Source: an uncultured bacterium (GTDB lineage: Bacteria; Bacillota; Clostridia; Oscillospirales; Oscillospiraceae). Taken from it: DNA of 37,643 bases. The notes beneath the pieces were generated by a model. That model was not told the origin of the DNA, searched no databases, and saw only the letters and a list, made by a program, of their open reading frames with translations. The position numbers were made by a program, and so were the translations under genes. Of the stretch, positions 14,664-23,206 are shown piece by piece; position 1 is the first letter of the stretch, and every line of letters begins with the position of its first letter. The DNA is taken from contig CAOKLO010000033.1 in NCBI GenBank assembly GCA_948469375.1, positions 1 to 37,643 of the forward strand, given 5' to 3'.

Positions 14664-16388
14664 ATGGACTACAAAAAAGCGTATGAGCAGTGGCTGAACT
14701 CCCCCGTCCTGTCTGAGGCGGAAAAGGCGGAGCTGACCGCCATCGCCGGGGACGAGAAGGAGATCGAGTCCCGCTTCTTCTCCCAGCTGGAGTTTGGCAC
14801 CGCCGGACTGCGCGGCACCATGGGCGTGGGCCTGTATCGTATGAACATCCACGTCATCCGCCATGCCACCCAGGCCTTCGCCAACGTCATTTTGAACGAG
14901 GGCCCCGAGGCCGTCAAGAAGGGCGTCGCCATCTGCTTCGACTGCCGGAACAACTCCGACGTGTTCGCCAAAGAGGCCGCCTGCATTATGGCTGCGGCGG
15001 GCATCCCCGTGCGGCTATTCGAGTCCCTGCGCCCCACCCCCGAGCTGTCCTTCGCCATCCGGGAGTACGGCTGCATCGCGGGCATCAATATCACCGCCAG
15101 CCACAACCCCAAGGAGTACAACGGCTATAAAGTCTACTGGTCCGACGGCGCCCAGCTCCCTCCCAACCACGCCGACCAGGTGGCCAAGATCATGCGGGAG
15201 TCCGGCGTATTCGATGTGAAGGTGGCCGACTACGACAAGGCGGTGGCCGGCGGCCTTATCACCATTATGGGCGCCGAGACCGACGAGAAGTTCCTGAAAA
15301 ACGTCATGGAGCAGGTCAACGACCAGGCGGCGGTGGACGCGGTGGCGGACACCTTCAAAATGGTGTACACCCCCTTCCACGGCACCGGCCACAAGCTCAT
15401 CCCCGAGGCCCTCAAGCGGCTGGGTATGAAGCACGTCATCTGCGTCCCCGAGCAGATGGTCATCGACGGCAACTTCCCCACCGTGGCCTCTCCTAACCCG
15501 GAAAATCCCGAGGGCTTCTATCTGGCTGTGGACCTGGCCAACAAGGAGGGCGCGGACTTCATCCTGGGCTCCGACCCCGACGCCGACCGGGTGGGCCTGA
15601 TGGTGCGCACCTCCGACGGCGAGTTCAAGGTGCTCACCGGCAACCAGACCGGCGTGCTGCTGCTGGACTACCTGATCGGCGCCAAGCAGCGTACCGGCAA
15701 GATGCCTAAGAACCCTGTGGCCCTCAAGACCATCGTCACCACCGAGATGGCCCGCAAGGTGGCCGAGGTCAACGGCCTGAAGTGCTTCGACACCTTTACC
15801 GGCTTTAAGTTCCTGGCCCAGAAGAAGGACCAACTGGAGGGCTCTGGCGAGGGCAATGTGATTATGTCCTATGAGGAGAGCTACGGTTATATGCTGGGCG
15901 ACTACGTGCGCGACAAGGACGCCGTCACTGCCGCCGTAGCTATGACCGAGATGGCTGCCTACTATGCGGGCAAGGGCATGACCCTGTACGACGCTCTGCT
16001 GGCCCTGTACGAGAAGTACGGCAACTACGGCGAGCGCACCATGAATCTGGTGATGCCCGGTCTGGACGGTTTGAAGAAGATGGCCGACCTGATGGCCAAT
16101 CTCCGCGCCAACCCGCCCAAGGAGATCGGCGGCGAGACTGTCAAGACCTGGAAGGACTACAAAGACGGGTCCGTGGTGGACGCCGCCTCCGGCGCCGAGA
16201 GCACCATGGAGCTGTCCGGCTCCAACGTGCTGCGCTACGAGCTGGCCGACGGCACGTCGGTGATCGTGCGGCCCTCCGGCACTGAGCCCAAGGTGAAGGT
16301 GTACATCCTGGCTCAGGGCGTCAGCCAGGCCGACTGCGCCGACAAGGTGGCCCGGTATTCTGCCTGGGCGGAGGGGCTGAAAAACTAA
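14664..16388 (+). CDS. pgcA: Alpha-phosphoglucomutase / phospho-sugar mutase
   Basis: A 574-aa enzyme of the alpha-D-phosphohexomutase superfamily that interconverts glucose-1-phosphate and glucose-6-phosphate. The phosphoserine loop is TASHNP with S146, the metal loop SDPDADR is at 303-309, the sugar loop SYEESYGYM is near residue 400, and the phosphate loop RPSGTEPK starts at R536. The length (about 570) and the N-terminal FGTAGLRG are those of the PgcA/PGM2-like group rather than GlmM. ATG at 14664 follows ATCAGGAGGAATGGACCA. It links GlgP-derived glucose-1-phosphate to glycolysis. The gene name is by similarity to B. subtilis PgcA. Confidence 0.93.
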   Translation: MDYKKAYEQWLNSPVLSEAEKAELTAIAGDEKEIESRFFSQLEFGTAGLRGTMGVGLYRMNIHVIRHATQAFANVILNEGPEAVKKGVAICFDCRNNSDVFAKEAACIMAAAGIPVRLFESLRPTPELSFAIREYGCIAGINITASHNPKEYNGYKVYWSDGAQLPPNHADQVAKIMRESGVFDVKVADYDKAVAGGLITIMGAETDEKFLKNVMEQVNDQAAVDAVADTFKMVYTPFHGTGHKLIPEALKRLGMKHVICVPEQMVIDGNFPTVASPNPENPEGFYLAVDLANKEGADFILGSDPDADRVGLMVRTSDGEFKVLTGNQTGVLLLDYLIGAKQRTGKMPKNPVALKTIVTTEMARKVAEVNGLKCFDTFTGFKFLAQKKDQLEGSGEGNVIMSYEESYGYMLGDYVRDKDAVTAAVAMTEMAAYYAGKGMTLYDALLALYEKYGNYGERTMNLVMPGLDGLKKMADLMANLRANPPKEIGGETVKTWKDYKDGSVVDAASGAESTMELSGSNVLRYELADGTSVIVRPSGTEPKVKVYILAQGVSQADCADKVARYSAWAEGLKN

Positions 16389-16522
16389 GTCTTATGGTAA
16401 AGTATCAATACCCTGGATAGGTTGGTTTATTTATCAGGGTGTCGAATTTTACTTGACACAGAAAGGAATTTATATATTGCGCTATAATATATTTTGTGAT
16501 GAAATAATATAAATTGAGGATT

Positions 16523-16735
16523 ATGAAAAATTTTTTAAGTATTGTGTTTGCTGTTTTAGCTTGCACTAGTTGGCTGTATCCAATCTTATTTGTACATCAT
16601 TTCCTCATATGTATAAAGGGGATTTTCGAGGGTAAGGAAGATGAAGAGTATCGCAAAAGTTTTATAATTTCTGCCGTTAGCTTGATTTGCATAAGCATTT
16701 CGCCTTTCGTGATTACTTTGTTGGTAACTGCATGA
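16523..16735 (+). CDS. 70-aa two-helix membrane protein
   Basis: A small hydrophobic protein. A first transmembrane stretch (about 4-28) is followed by a short charged loop (GKEDEEYRKS) and a second helix (about 49-68). ATG at 16523 is preceded by TTGAGGATT, a weak site with short spacing; TTG at 16514 is an alternative. A TATAAT lies at 16483-16488, with TTGACA at 16453-16458, but the spacing is 24 bp. The gene is clearly more AT-rich than its neighbours, suggesting recent acquisition. No family is recognised. Confidence 0.5.
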   Translation: MKNFLSIVFAVLACTSWLYPILFVHHFLICIKGIFEGKEDEEYRKSFIISAVSLICISISPFVITLLVTA

Positions 16736-16775
16736 TTAGACTATGCAACTATTTGAAAAGGAGCACATTTTCAAA

Positions 16776-17312
16776 ATGCAGAAGGATAAAATTATGATAC
16801 TCTACAACAGCAAAACCGGCTTCACCCAAACATACGCCGAGCTGCTGGCGGCGAAGCTGGACTGCGCCGCCCTGCCCCTGAAGGATGCCCCCGCTGATCT
16901 GTCCCAATATGATGTCGTGGCGTTCGGCTCCCGCCTCCACGCTGGAATGCTGGACGGCTGGAAGAAGGCCCGGAAGCTGCTGGCCCAGCGGAGCGCGAAA
17001 AAACTGGTGCTGTTCGCCACCGGAGCCATGCCCAACGAGGCAGAGGCGCAGATTCAAAAGGTCTGGGAGCAGAACCTCACTCCGGAGGAACAGAAAACCA
17101 TCCCCCATTTTTACTTGCAAGCCGGGCTGTGCTATGAGAAAATGGGCGGCGTGGACCGGGCCATGATGAAGTTCGCTGCCTGGGCCATGACCCGCAAAAA
17201 GTCCAAGACAGAAGAGGATGAGGCGTTCCGGAACGCCATCCGCCAGTCCTACGACATTTCCGATCCGAAGTACATTGAACCCGTCGTAACCTGCCTGAAA
17301 CAGGAAAGTTAA
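16776..17312 (+). CDS. Flavodoxin-domain protein
   Basis: A 178-aa flavodoxin-fold protein. The FMN-phosphate loop SKTGFTQ follows the first strand (IMILYN), then DVVAFGSRLHAGMLDGWKKAR and KLVLFATGAMP occupy the places of the second and third nucleotide loops. It resembles menaquinone-dependent protoporphyrinogen oxidase (HemG-like) or general flavodoxin domain proteins of Clostridia; the partner is unknown. Start choice: ATG 16776 (AAGGAG 12 nt upstream) or ATG 16794 (GAAGGATAAAATT just before it). The longer is given. A frame from 16743 is less likely. Confidence 0.8.
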   Translation: MQKDKIMILYNSKTGFTQTYAELLAAKLDCAALPLKDAPADLSQYDVVAFGSRLHAGMLDGWKKARKLLAQRSAKKLVLFATGAMPNEAEAQIQKVWEQNLTPEEQKTIPHFYLQAGLCYEKMGGVDRAMMKFAAWAMTRKKSKTEEDEAFRNAIRQSYDISDPKYIEPVVTCLKQES

Positions 17313-17316
17313 GCGC

Positions 17317-17350
17317 AAAAAAGTCCCCGCCTCCCGGCGGGGACTTTTTT
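17317..17350. terminator. Bidirectional terminator
   Basis: Stem AAGTCCCCGCC/GGCGGGGACTT with loop TCCC, flanked by AAAA and TTTTT. It is shared by the convergent flavodoxin and AIM24-family genes. Confidence 0.9.
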
Positions 17351-17352
17351 GT

Positions 17353-18027
17353 TTACTTGGAGGGAAGGATGGCCGCGATGGCCCCGGCAAAATTGCTGAT
17401 GGGCATGGTCTGGAGCACCACCCGGCCCGGACCGGTGACCACGGTGTTGAACAATCCCTCGCCGCCGAACAGCATATTTTTGACCCCCTTCACCGACTGC
17501 ACGTCCACCGAACAGGTGGTGTCCAGCATAACCAGGTTGCCGGTGTCCACGATGATCTGCTGCCCAGGCTGGAGGTCGTATTCCACAGCGGAGCCGTCGA
17601 TCTCCAAAAAAGCGGTGCCGTGGCCGCTGAGCTTCTGCAAAATAAAGCCCTCACCGCTGAAAAAGCCCGACATTCCCTTCTTCTGGAAGAACACGGACAG
17701 CTCCACCCCCGACTCAGAGGCCAGGAAACCGGATTTCTGCACCACGATGGGCCGGTCCGGAGTGATGTCCACCGCCCGAATGCAGCCGGGGAAGCTGGAC
17801 GCGAAAGCGATCATGCCCGGCCCGCCCTTGGCGGTGTAGATATTCTGAAACATGGACTCGCCGGAGAACATCCGGCCGAAGGCCTTGCCGAAGCCGCCCG
17901 CGCTGGTTTGCATCTCCATGTTGGGGGACATCCAGACCATGGACCCCTTCTCGGTAATCATGGACTCGTTGGCCTCCACGTCGCAGATGACCACGGGCAT
18001 GGGCTCGCCTGTAATATTGTAGCGCAT
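17353..18027 (-). CDS. AIM24 / TIGR00266 family protein
   Basis: A 224-aa protein of the AIM24 (TIGR00266) family, a double-stranded beta-helix protein whose bacterial role is undefined. Family-like features are the opening MRYNITGEPMPVVICDVEANESMITEKGSM, the Gly-rich FGKAFGRMFSGESMF, and repeats of beta strands ending GNLVMLDTT and GPGRVVLQTMP. ATG at 18027 follows GTAGGAGGAATACAT, whereas the open frame extends 20 codons further with no ribosome binding site. No enzyme motif is visible. It is downstream of glgP but separated from it by a terminator. Confidence 0.85.
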   Translation of the reverse strand: MRYNITGEPMPVVICDVEANESMITEKGSMVWMSPNMEMQTSAGGFGKAFGRMFSGESMFQNIYTAKGGPGMIAFASSFPGCIRAVDITPDRPIVVQKSGFLASESGVELSVFFQKKGMSGFFSGEGFILQKLSGHGTAFLEIDGSAVEYDLQPGQQIIVDTGNLVMLDTTCSVDVQSVKGVKNMLFGGEGLFNTVVTGPGRVVLQTMPISNFAGAIAAILPSK

Positions 18028-18054
18028 ATGTATTCCTCCTACTCGTACTTTGGG

Positions 18055-18099
18055 AGAGAAAACAAGCCCTCCCAGGACAGTATACACCCTGGGAGGGCT
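18055..18099 (-). terminator. Terminator of glgP
   Basis: Stem AGCCCTCCCAGG/CCTGGGAGGGCT (18065-18076 with 18088-18099) followed on the minus strand by TTGTTTTC. Confidence 0.85.
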
Positions 18100-18126
18100 G
18101 TGCGCAATTTAAGATTTGTGAAAACC

Positions 18127-20421
18127 TTATTTCAAACGCCAAATATCCTCGTTGTACTGGGCGATGGTGCGGTCGCTGGAGAAGTATCCGCTGCGGGCGG
18201 TGTTCACCAGCATTTTCCGCGCCCAGGCGGTGCGGTCGCCGTAGTCGGCCACGGCGCGGTCCCGGGCGGCGATATAAGCCTCCACGTCCAGCAGGGCCAT
18301 GAACCAGTCCTTGTTCGTCAAATCCGTCCACAGCGCTTTCAGCGCCGCCTCGTCGCCCAGGGTGGTGAGAACGGGGGCCAGCAGGAAGTCCACCAACGGC
18401 TTCACCGCCGGGCGCTCATAGTACACCCGGGACTGATAGCCCTTGGAGCCGTCCCTGGCCTTCTGATCATACAGCTCAATGACATAGTTGCTGGGCGCGC
18501 CGAAGGTATAGATGTTGTCCGGCCCCACCAGCTCGGCAATCTCCACATTGGCCCCATCCAGGGTGCCCAGTGTGACCGCGCCGTTGGCCATGAACTTCAT
18601 GTTGCCGGTGCCGCTGGCCTCCTTGGAGGCCAGGGAGATCTGCTCAGAAATGTCGCAGGCGGGGATAATCCGCTCCGCCCAGGTGACATTATAATTCTCC
18701 ACCATGGCCACATGGAGCCACGGGCGCACCTGAGGATCGTTCTCAATGAGCCGCCGCAGGCACAGCAGCAGATGGATGATGTTTTTGGCCATCACATAGG
18801 CCGGGGCGGCCTTGGCGCCAAAAATGACGGTGACAGGGCGCTGGGGAATCTTGCCCGCCTTGATCTCCAGATACTTATGAATCACATACAGCGCGTTCAT
18901 CTGCTGGCGCTTGTACTCGTGGAGCCGCTTGACCTGAATATCAAACACGGCCTCGGGGTCCAGGCGGATGCCGTACTGGTTCCGGACGAACAGGTCCGAC
19001 GCCCGGCGCTTGTTGTCCGCCTTGATCTCCAGCAGCTGCTCCAAAACGGCGCTGTCGTTGTAATAGTCCATCAGCCGGTTCAGCCGGGTGGGATCGATGC
19101 GCCACTCCGCGCCCACGCACTCGTCCAGCAAAGAGGCCAGCTTGGGATTGCACACCTCCAGCCAGCGCCGCAGGGTGACGCCGTTGGTCTTATTGTTAAA
19201 CTTGGCGGGGTAGATGTCCGCAAAGGATTTCAGCTCGGAATTCTTCAGAATGTCGGTGTGGAGCGCCGCCACGCCGTTCACGGAATAGCCGTAATGGATG
19301 TCCATGTGGGCCATATGGACCACCTCCTGGCCCGCGCCGCCCTGGAGGATGGCCACACGGGGGTCGGAGTGAGCGGCCTTGGCCCGCGCGTCCAGCTCCC
19401 GGATGATGGGCACCAGCTGGGGAGCCACCTTCTCAATAAAGGTCAGCGGCCACTTTTCCAGCGCCTCGGCCAGAATGGTGTGGTTGGTATAGGCGCAGGT
19501 TTTGGCCACCTGCTCCACCGCCTGGTCCATGGTGAGGCCCTTCTGGGTCAGCAGGCGCACCAGCTCGGGGATGACCATGGAGGGGTGGGTGTCGTTGATC
19601 TGAACAGCCACATGCTCGCTGAGGGTGTGGGCAGAACAGCCCCGCTCCTCCAGCTCCTTCAAAATAAGCTGGGCGCCGGCGGACACCATGAAGTACTGCT
19701 GGTACACCCGCAGCAGCCGCCCCGCCTCGTCGCTGTCGTCGGGGTACAGGAAGGAGGTGAGCCGGGCGGGCAGGTCGTGTTTGTCAAAATCGATGCCGTT
19801 CTCGGGGGGAGCGGCGGGGTTTTCCACATCGAACAGGTGGAGGCGGTTGGCGATCCCGGTGTGAGCGCCGGGGACCGCGATGTCAAGCAGCTTTGCCTTC
19901 ACAGGGCCAAAGCCGAAGGGCACCTCAAAGCTGACGCCGGTGGGAATGAGCCAGCTCTCGTCCTCGATCCAGGGGTTGGGCTGCTCAAACTGGTGGCTCA
20001 GGTGGAATTCCTGCTTAAACAGGCCGTAGTGGTAATTGAGGCCCACGCCGTCTCCGGGCAGGCCCAGGGCGGCGATGGAGTCCAGGAAGCAGGCCGCCAG
20101 GCGGCCCAGGCCGCCGTTGCCCAGGGAGGGCTCAGGCTCCGCGTCCTCCACCGCAGACAGGGTATGGCCGCATTCCGCCAGCACCTTGGACACCTGGTCG
20201 AAGATGCCCAGGGCCAGCAGGTTATTGCTCAGCAGCTTACCAATGAGAAATTCGGCGGAGAAATAGTACAGCTTCCGCTCTCCGGCAGGGGCGGGGCGGC
20301 TCTGGGCCAGCTCCTGGGTGAGCTGGAGCAGCACATGGTACAGCTCCCCGTCGCCGCACTGGGCCAGCTCCCGACCGTACTTGGCCTGGGCCAGCTCCTG
20401 CATTCGTTGCTTCACGTCCAT
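18127..20421 (-). CDS. glgP: Glycogen/alpha-glucan phosphorylase (GT35)
   Basis: A 764-aa phosphorylase that releases glucose-1-phosphate from alpha-1,4-glucan chains using phosphate and PLP. The PLP lysine is K609 in EASGTGNMKFMANG. Other family blocks are EPSLGNGGLGRLAACFLDS, VQINDTHPSMVIPELVRLL, TNHTILAEALEKW and FDIQVKRLHEYKRQQMN. The length fits the short bacterial class without an N-terminal regulatory extension. ATG at 20421 follows GAAAGGAGATCGTATAT. The promoter is at 20526-20554, and a cre-like site at 20469-20482 lies in the leader, pointing to carbon catabolite control. It works with GlgX and phosphoglucomutase. Confidence 0.95.
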   Translation of the reverse strand: MDVKQRMQELAQAKYGRELAQCGDGELYHVLLQLTQELAQSRPAPAGERKLYYFSAEFLIGKLLSNNLLALGIFDQVSKVLAECGHTLSAVEDAEPEPSLGNGGLGRLAACFLDSIAALGLPGDGVGLNYHYGLFKQEFHLSHQFEQPNPWIEDESWLIPTGVSFEVPFGFGPVKAKLLDIAVPGAHTGIANRLHLFDVENPAAPPENGIDFDKHDLPARLTSFLYPDDSDEAGRLLRVYQQYFMVSAGAQLILKELEERGCSAHTLSEHVAVQINDTHPSMVIPELVRLLTQKGLTMDQAVEQVAKTCAYTNHTILAEALEKWPLTFIEKVAPQLVPIIRELDARAKAAHSDPRVAILQGGAGQEVVHMAHMDIHYGYSVNGVAALHTDILKNSELKSFADIYPAKFNNKTNGVTLRRWLEVCNPKLASLLDECVGAEWRIDPTRLNRLMDYYNDSAVLEQLLEIKADNKRRASDLFVRNQYGIRLDPEAVFDIQVKRLHEYKRQQMNALYVIHKYLEIKAGKIPQRPVTVIFGAKAAPAYVMAKNIIHLLLCLRRLIENDPQVRPWLHVAMVENYNVTWAERIIPACDISEQISLASKEASGTGNMKFMANGAVTLGTLDGANVEIAELVGPDNIYTFGAPSNYVIELYDQKARDGSKGYQSRVYYERPAVKPLVDFLLAPVLTTLGDEAALKALWTDLTNKDWFMALLDVEAYIAARDRAVADYGDRTAWARKMLVNTARSGYFSSDRTIAQYNEDIWRLK

Positions 20422-20468
20422 ATATACGATCTCCTTTCAAATCCGGTGATGCCGCCGGGCGGCGGGTC

Positions 20469-20482
20469 TGAAAACGTTTCCA
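20469..20482. promoter_or_regulatory. cre-like catabolite response element upstream of glgP
   Basis: TGAAAACGTTTCCA matches the Bacillus consensus TGWAARCGYTWNCW at every position. It lies about 45 bp downstream of the glgP -10 box and 48 bp before the ATG, the layout of a roadblock-type site for CcpA or another LacI-family protein. Confidence 0.7.
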
Positions 20483-20491
20483 ATCAAGGGA

Positions 20492-20514
20492 CTGGAAGTA
20501 TCTGGTTCTTCCAG
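20492..20514. promoter_or_regulatory. Inverted repeat CTGGAAG-N9-CTTCCAG in the glgP leader
   Basis: Perfect 7-bp arms between the promoter and the cre-like site. It could be an RNA hairpin or a second operator. No regulator is identified. Confidence 0.35.
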
Positions 20515-20525
20515 CCTACACGGAA

Positions 20526-20554
20526 AGTATATCCTGCTTTTCCCGAAGAGTCAA
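20526..20554 (-). promoter_or_regulatory. Promoter of glgP
   Basis: Minus strand TTGACT (20549-20554), 17-bp spacer, TATACT (20526-20531); a strong sigma-A match with a leader of about 100 nt. Confidence 0.8.
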
Positions 20555-20610
20555 AGACTTTCTTCACAAAAATATGGAAAACTTTTTTTGCTTTTCAGGC
20601 AAAACGTATG

Positions 20611-20638
20611 AAAACCAGGGGCAAAGGCCCCTGGTTTT
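20611..20638. terminator. Terminator of the SprT-like gene operon
   Basis: Perfect 12-bp stem AAAACCAGGGGC/GCCCCTGGTTTT with loop AAAG. The right arm abuts the stop codon of the minus-strand gene, and the T run reads out on the minus strand. Confidence 0.85.
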
Positions 20639-21162
20639 TACTTTTTTCCGATATATGGCTGCTCTTTTCCGGCCTCCTCTACCCGGAGAACGCCGCCGCA
20701 GGCGCAGCGGTAGCGCTCCGGATGGTCCACCAGCGGGGACCGCTTCATCCGGGGGATGCTCCGCCCGCACTTGCCGCACACCACATAATAGCGCACCGGT
20801 CGGTTGTCTTCAATGCCCAGCTCGCTGTAATTGTCCGTCCGGCGGATGTGGTAGCCGTAGGCGTCATTCATCCGCTGGGCGTAGCCCTTCCAACGGGCCC
20901 CGTGGTTGGAGCAGCCGCAGCAGGTGTGCAGCACCTCATGGACCAGCACCTGAAGGATGGCGTCCTCGCTCCCCTGCTCGGCCAGCTGGGCGGACAGCTC
21001 GATGATGTATTTCCCATCCCTGCGGATGCAGCAGCCGAACCGGGTCCGGGCCCGGCGGTTGAGACGGACGCTGGGGATTATTTCCTGGGAAACCGGGATT
21101 TTGACCGCCCGGGCCTGGGCGGTGGCCAGGGCCAGCAGCCCGTCGATGTACTCCTGGTTCAT
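20638..21162 (-). CDS. SprT-like zinc metalloprotease-fold protein
   Basis: A 174-aa SprT-like protein. The zinc-binding helix is VLVHEVLHTCCGCSNHGARW, with H75, E76, H79 and H87. A C-terminal zinc ribbon is formed by C129-x2-C132 and C153-x-C155. The family includes Spartan/SprT proteins that act on DNA-protein crosslinks; most bacterial members are untested. ATG at 21162 follows AAGGGAGAGCGAC. It starts 11 bp after the SfsA stop, so the order FUSC-SfsA-SprT forms one operon ending at the 20611-20638 terminator. A basic LNRRARTRFGCCIRR segment could touch nucleic acid. Confidence 0.85.
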   Translation of the reverse strand: MNQEYIDGLLALATAQARAVKIPVSQEIIPSVRLNRRARTRFGCCIRRDGKYIIELSAQLAEQGSEDAILQVLVHEVLHTCCGCSNHGARWKGYAQRMNDAYGYHIRRTDNYSELGIEDNRPVRYYVVCGKCGRSIPRMKRSPLVDHPERYRCACGGVLRVEEAGKEQPYIGKK

Positions 21163-21173
21163 GTCGCTCTCCC

Positions 21174-21887
21174 TTACAGCCGCACCGCCACCGGCTTTGT
21201 CATGGTCAGGCTGTCCGGGGTGACGGCGCACTCCACCGCCAGCACCTTGACCCCTGCCTGGGCGGCCTCCCGCAGGGCCGCGCCAAATTCCGGATGGGTC
21301 TGGTCATTGGGGGAGAAGGCCGCCATGCCCTCCATTTGGATCACCAGGCACACCGCCGCCTCATAGCCCGCTTGACGGCAGGCGGTCAGCTCCCGCAGGT
21401 GCTTCACCCCCCGCTGGGTGGGGGCGTCCGGGAACAGCGCCAGACCGTCCTCCTCCAGAGTGCAGCCCTTCACTTCTACGAATCCCTTTCGGCCTGTTTC
21501 TGATTCCTCCCAGTAGAAGTCAAAGCGGGAATTTCCCCGGGTTGTCTCCGGACGCAACAGGGTGGGCCTTGGCAGGCCCAGCTCCGCCCCCTGGCCCGCC
21601 GCCATCCACTCACCGAACACCCTGTTGGGGGCCTGGGAGTCCATATTGATGAGCAGGGGCGGCTGTCCGGGCCGGACCTTTTCCACCGCCACCAAATCGA
21701 ACTTTGTCTTGCGCTGGGGATTGGCGCTCCCCTCCAGATACACGGTGCATCCGGGGACCAGCAGCTCTTTACACCGGCCCGTGTTTTTCACATGGACCGT
21801 CTCCACCCTGCCGTCCATCTCCGTTTGGGCGATGAAACGGTTGGGGCGGGCCAGAAACCTGGCGGCGTGGATGTCCTGATAGGTCAT
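21174..21887 (-). CDS. sfsA: SfsA family protein (DNA/RNA nuclease-like)
   Basis: A 237-aa SfsA homologue. Seen are the N-terminal OB-like part (RFLARPNRFIAQ, HVKNTGRCKELLVPG) and the restriction-endonuclease-like core: FDFYWEE followed by GFVEVKGCTLE, i.e. a D/E-V-K active-site pattern, then FPDAPTQRGVKHLREL. E. coli SfsA was named for sugar fermentation stimulation; the family is now annotated as a DNA/RNA nuclease. ATG at 21887 overlaps the stop of the upstream gene (ATGA), so translation is probably coupled; GGAGGAGCGGAA precedes it. Confidence 0.92.
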   Translation of the reverse strand: MTYQDIHAARFLARPNRFIAQTEMDGRVETVHVKNTGRCKELLVPGCTVYLEGSANPQRKTKFDLVAVEKVRPGQPPLLINMDSQAPNRVFGEWMAAGQGAELGLPRPTLLRPETTRGNSRFDFYWEESETGRKGFVEVKGCTLEEDGLALFPDAPTQRGVKHLRELTACRQAGYEAAVCLVIQMEGMAAFSPNDQTHPEFGAALREAAQAGVKVLAVECAVTPDSLTMTKPVAVRL

Positions 21888-22459
21888 TTCCGCTCCTCCT
21901 CGCCGTCCTCGGGTGGGTCAGCCTCTGTATCCGGCTCCGCCGCAGGAGACGGAACCGGCTGATGGGGCAGCAGTATGTCGATGCCGCAGGCCAGCACCAC
22001 GCCCACCGCCGTCTCAAAAAGGCGCTCAATGGAATAAATGGCGGGCTTGTCCCCCGGGTCCACCACCAGACACATGACCACCATGCAGGCCATACCGGCA
22101 ATGTCCGGCTTTTTGATGAGCAGACAGAACTCGATGACCGGAATCAGGAGCAGAGACATCAGCAGATACCGCAGCAGGTCAATATGCAGAATGTTCAGGG
22201 TATCCATGGCGTACACCGTCAGCACCCCCAACACGCCGCCCACCAGAGTGCCAAGCACGCGGTTGATGGAGGACTCGATGGTCATGCCCGTCGATTTTTG
22301 GACGCAGAACAGAGCGGCAAACATGGAATAGAGGGCGGACTTGTCCCGCAGAAAGGCCAACAGTCCGCACAGGAACACCGCGACCACCGTTTTGATGATG
22401 CGCATTCCAATGCGGTGCCGGTGCTCCGGGGTGATGAGCTGATTATTTTGCTGTTCCAT
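21884..22459 (-). CDS. FUSC / aromatic acid exporter-type membrane protein
   Basis: A 191-aa membrane protein resembling the N-terminal half of FUSC/ArAE_1 proteins. Hydrophobic segments lie at about 20-40, 43-60 (with the typical FAALFCVQKSTGMTIESSINRVLGTLVGG), 70-85, 95-115 and 120-165. It has an acidic Pro/Glu tail (DTEADPPEDGEEE) and lacks a long cytoplasmic C-domain. The substrate is unknown. ATG at 22459 follows CGGAGGTACGGCG. First gene of the FUSC-SfsA-SprT operon. Confidence 0.82.
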   Translation of the reverse strand: MEQQNNQLITPEHRHRIGMRIIKTVVAVFLCGLLAFLRDKSALYSMFAALFCVQKSTGMTIESSINRVLGTLVGGVLGVLTVYAMDTLNILHIDLLRYLLMSLLLIPVIEFCLLIKKPDIAGMACMVVMCLVVDPGDKPAIYSIERLFETAVGVVLACGIDILLPHQPVPSPAAEPDTEADPPEDGEEERK

Positions 22460-22488
22460 CGCCGTACCTCCGCTGAGTTGATTCTTGT

Positions 22489-22517
22489 ATCATACCACAT
22501 TGCTCCAGCGTCGGCAA
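22489..22517 (-). promoter_or_regulatory. Promoter of the FUSC-sfsA-sprT operon
   Basis: Minus strand TTGCCG (22512-22517), 17-bp spacer, TATGAT (22489-22494). Confidence 0.55.
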
Positions 22518-22588
22518 CAGACTTTTGTCCTTATGATGGACTTCCTTTTCCCTCTTTCTTGTGCTAAAATGTCAATTGAGGTGATTTT

Positions 22589-23206
22589 ATGCACATTCCA
22601 AGCGGCGACACCGCCCTGCTGGAGCTGGTCCGGTTCGACGACGCCCTGGCGGAGGCGCTGGCCCCTTCCCCGGATTATGATATTACAAAATGGCTTTACG
22701 TCCCCAACCATTATGGAGAGTACCGTTACATCCTGGGCACCCGGGGGGAGAAGCCCCTGATCTGCGTGGGGGTGAACCCCTCCACCGCCGCCCCCGGCGA
22801 TTTGGACAACACCCTGAAATCGGTGGAACGGGTGGCCTTGCACAACGGGTATGACAGCTTTATTATGTTTAATGTATACGCACAGCGGGCCACCCGGCCG
22901 GAGGATATGGAGCGGTTCTGCAACGCGGCCCTTCATGCGGAAAATATGCGGGCGTTTGACTACGCGCTGTCCCTGAACAAAGCGGGGGCGCCGGCGGTGT
23001 GGGCGGCCTGGGGAGCGGTCATTGAAAAACGCTCCTATCTCCCGCAATGCGTGAGAGATATGATTGCCGTTGGCGAACGGCGCAATGCCCGGTGGTTTTC
23101 CGCCGGAAAGCGGACAAGGGCGGGTCACCCGCACCATCCGCTGTACTTGCGAAAGGACAGCCCCCTCGACCCCTTCGACGTCGCCGCGTATCTTGAGGGC
23201 CTGTAG
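22589..23206 (+). CDS. DUF1643 domain protein
   Basis: A 205-aa protein of the DUF1643 family. The typical core is YRYILGTRGEKPLICVGVNPSTAAPGDLDNTLKSVERVA, then YDSFIMFNVYAQRAT, and a C-terminal GHPHHPLYL. The conserved NPSTA and HP(H)HPL motifs suggest a catalytic pocket, but no reaction is established to my knowledge. ATG at 22589 follows TTGAGGTGATTTT, and an extended -10 TGCTAAAAT is at 22562-22570. It is a single gene divergent from the FUSC operon. Confidence 0.87.
   Translation: MHIPSGDTALLELVRFDDALAEALAPSPDYDITKWLYVPNHYGEYRYILGTRGEKPLICVGVNPSTAAPGDLDNTLKSVERVALHNGYDSFIMFNVYAQRATRPEDMERFCNAALHAENMRAFDYALSLNKAGAPAVWAAWGAVIEKRSYLPQCVRDMIAVGERRNARWFSAGKRTRAGHPHHPLYLRKDSPLDPFDVAAYLEGL

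Noticed and set aside
16453-16488. TTGACA and TATAAT as a promoter for the 70-aa membrane protein
   Set aside because: The spacing is 24 bp, too long for a standard sigma-A promoter, so only the -10 is mentioned.
17620-21366. A 1248-codon open frame on the plus strand opposite glgP and the SprT-like gene
   Set aside because: It is antisense to clearly homologous genes, crosses their promoter and terminators, and has the His/Val/Gln-rich composition typical of GC-biased antisense frames.
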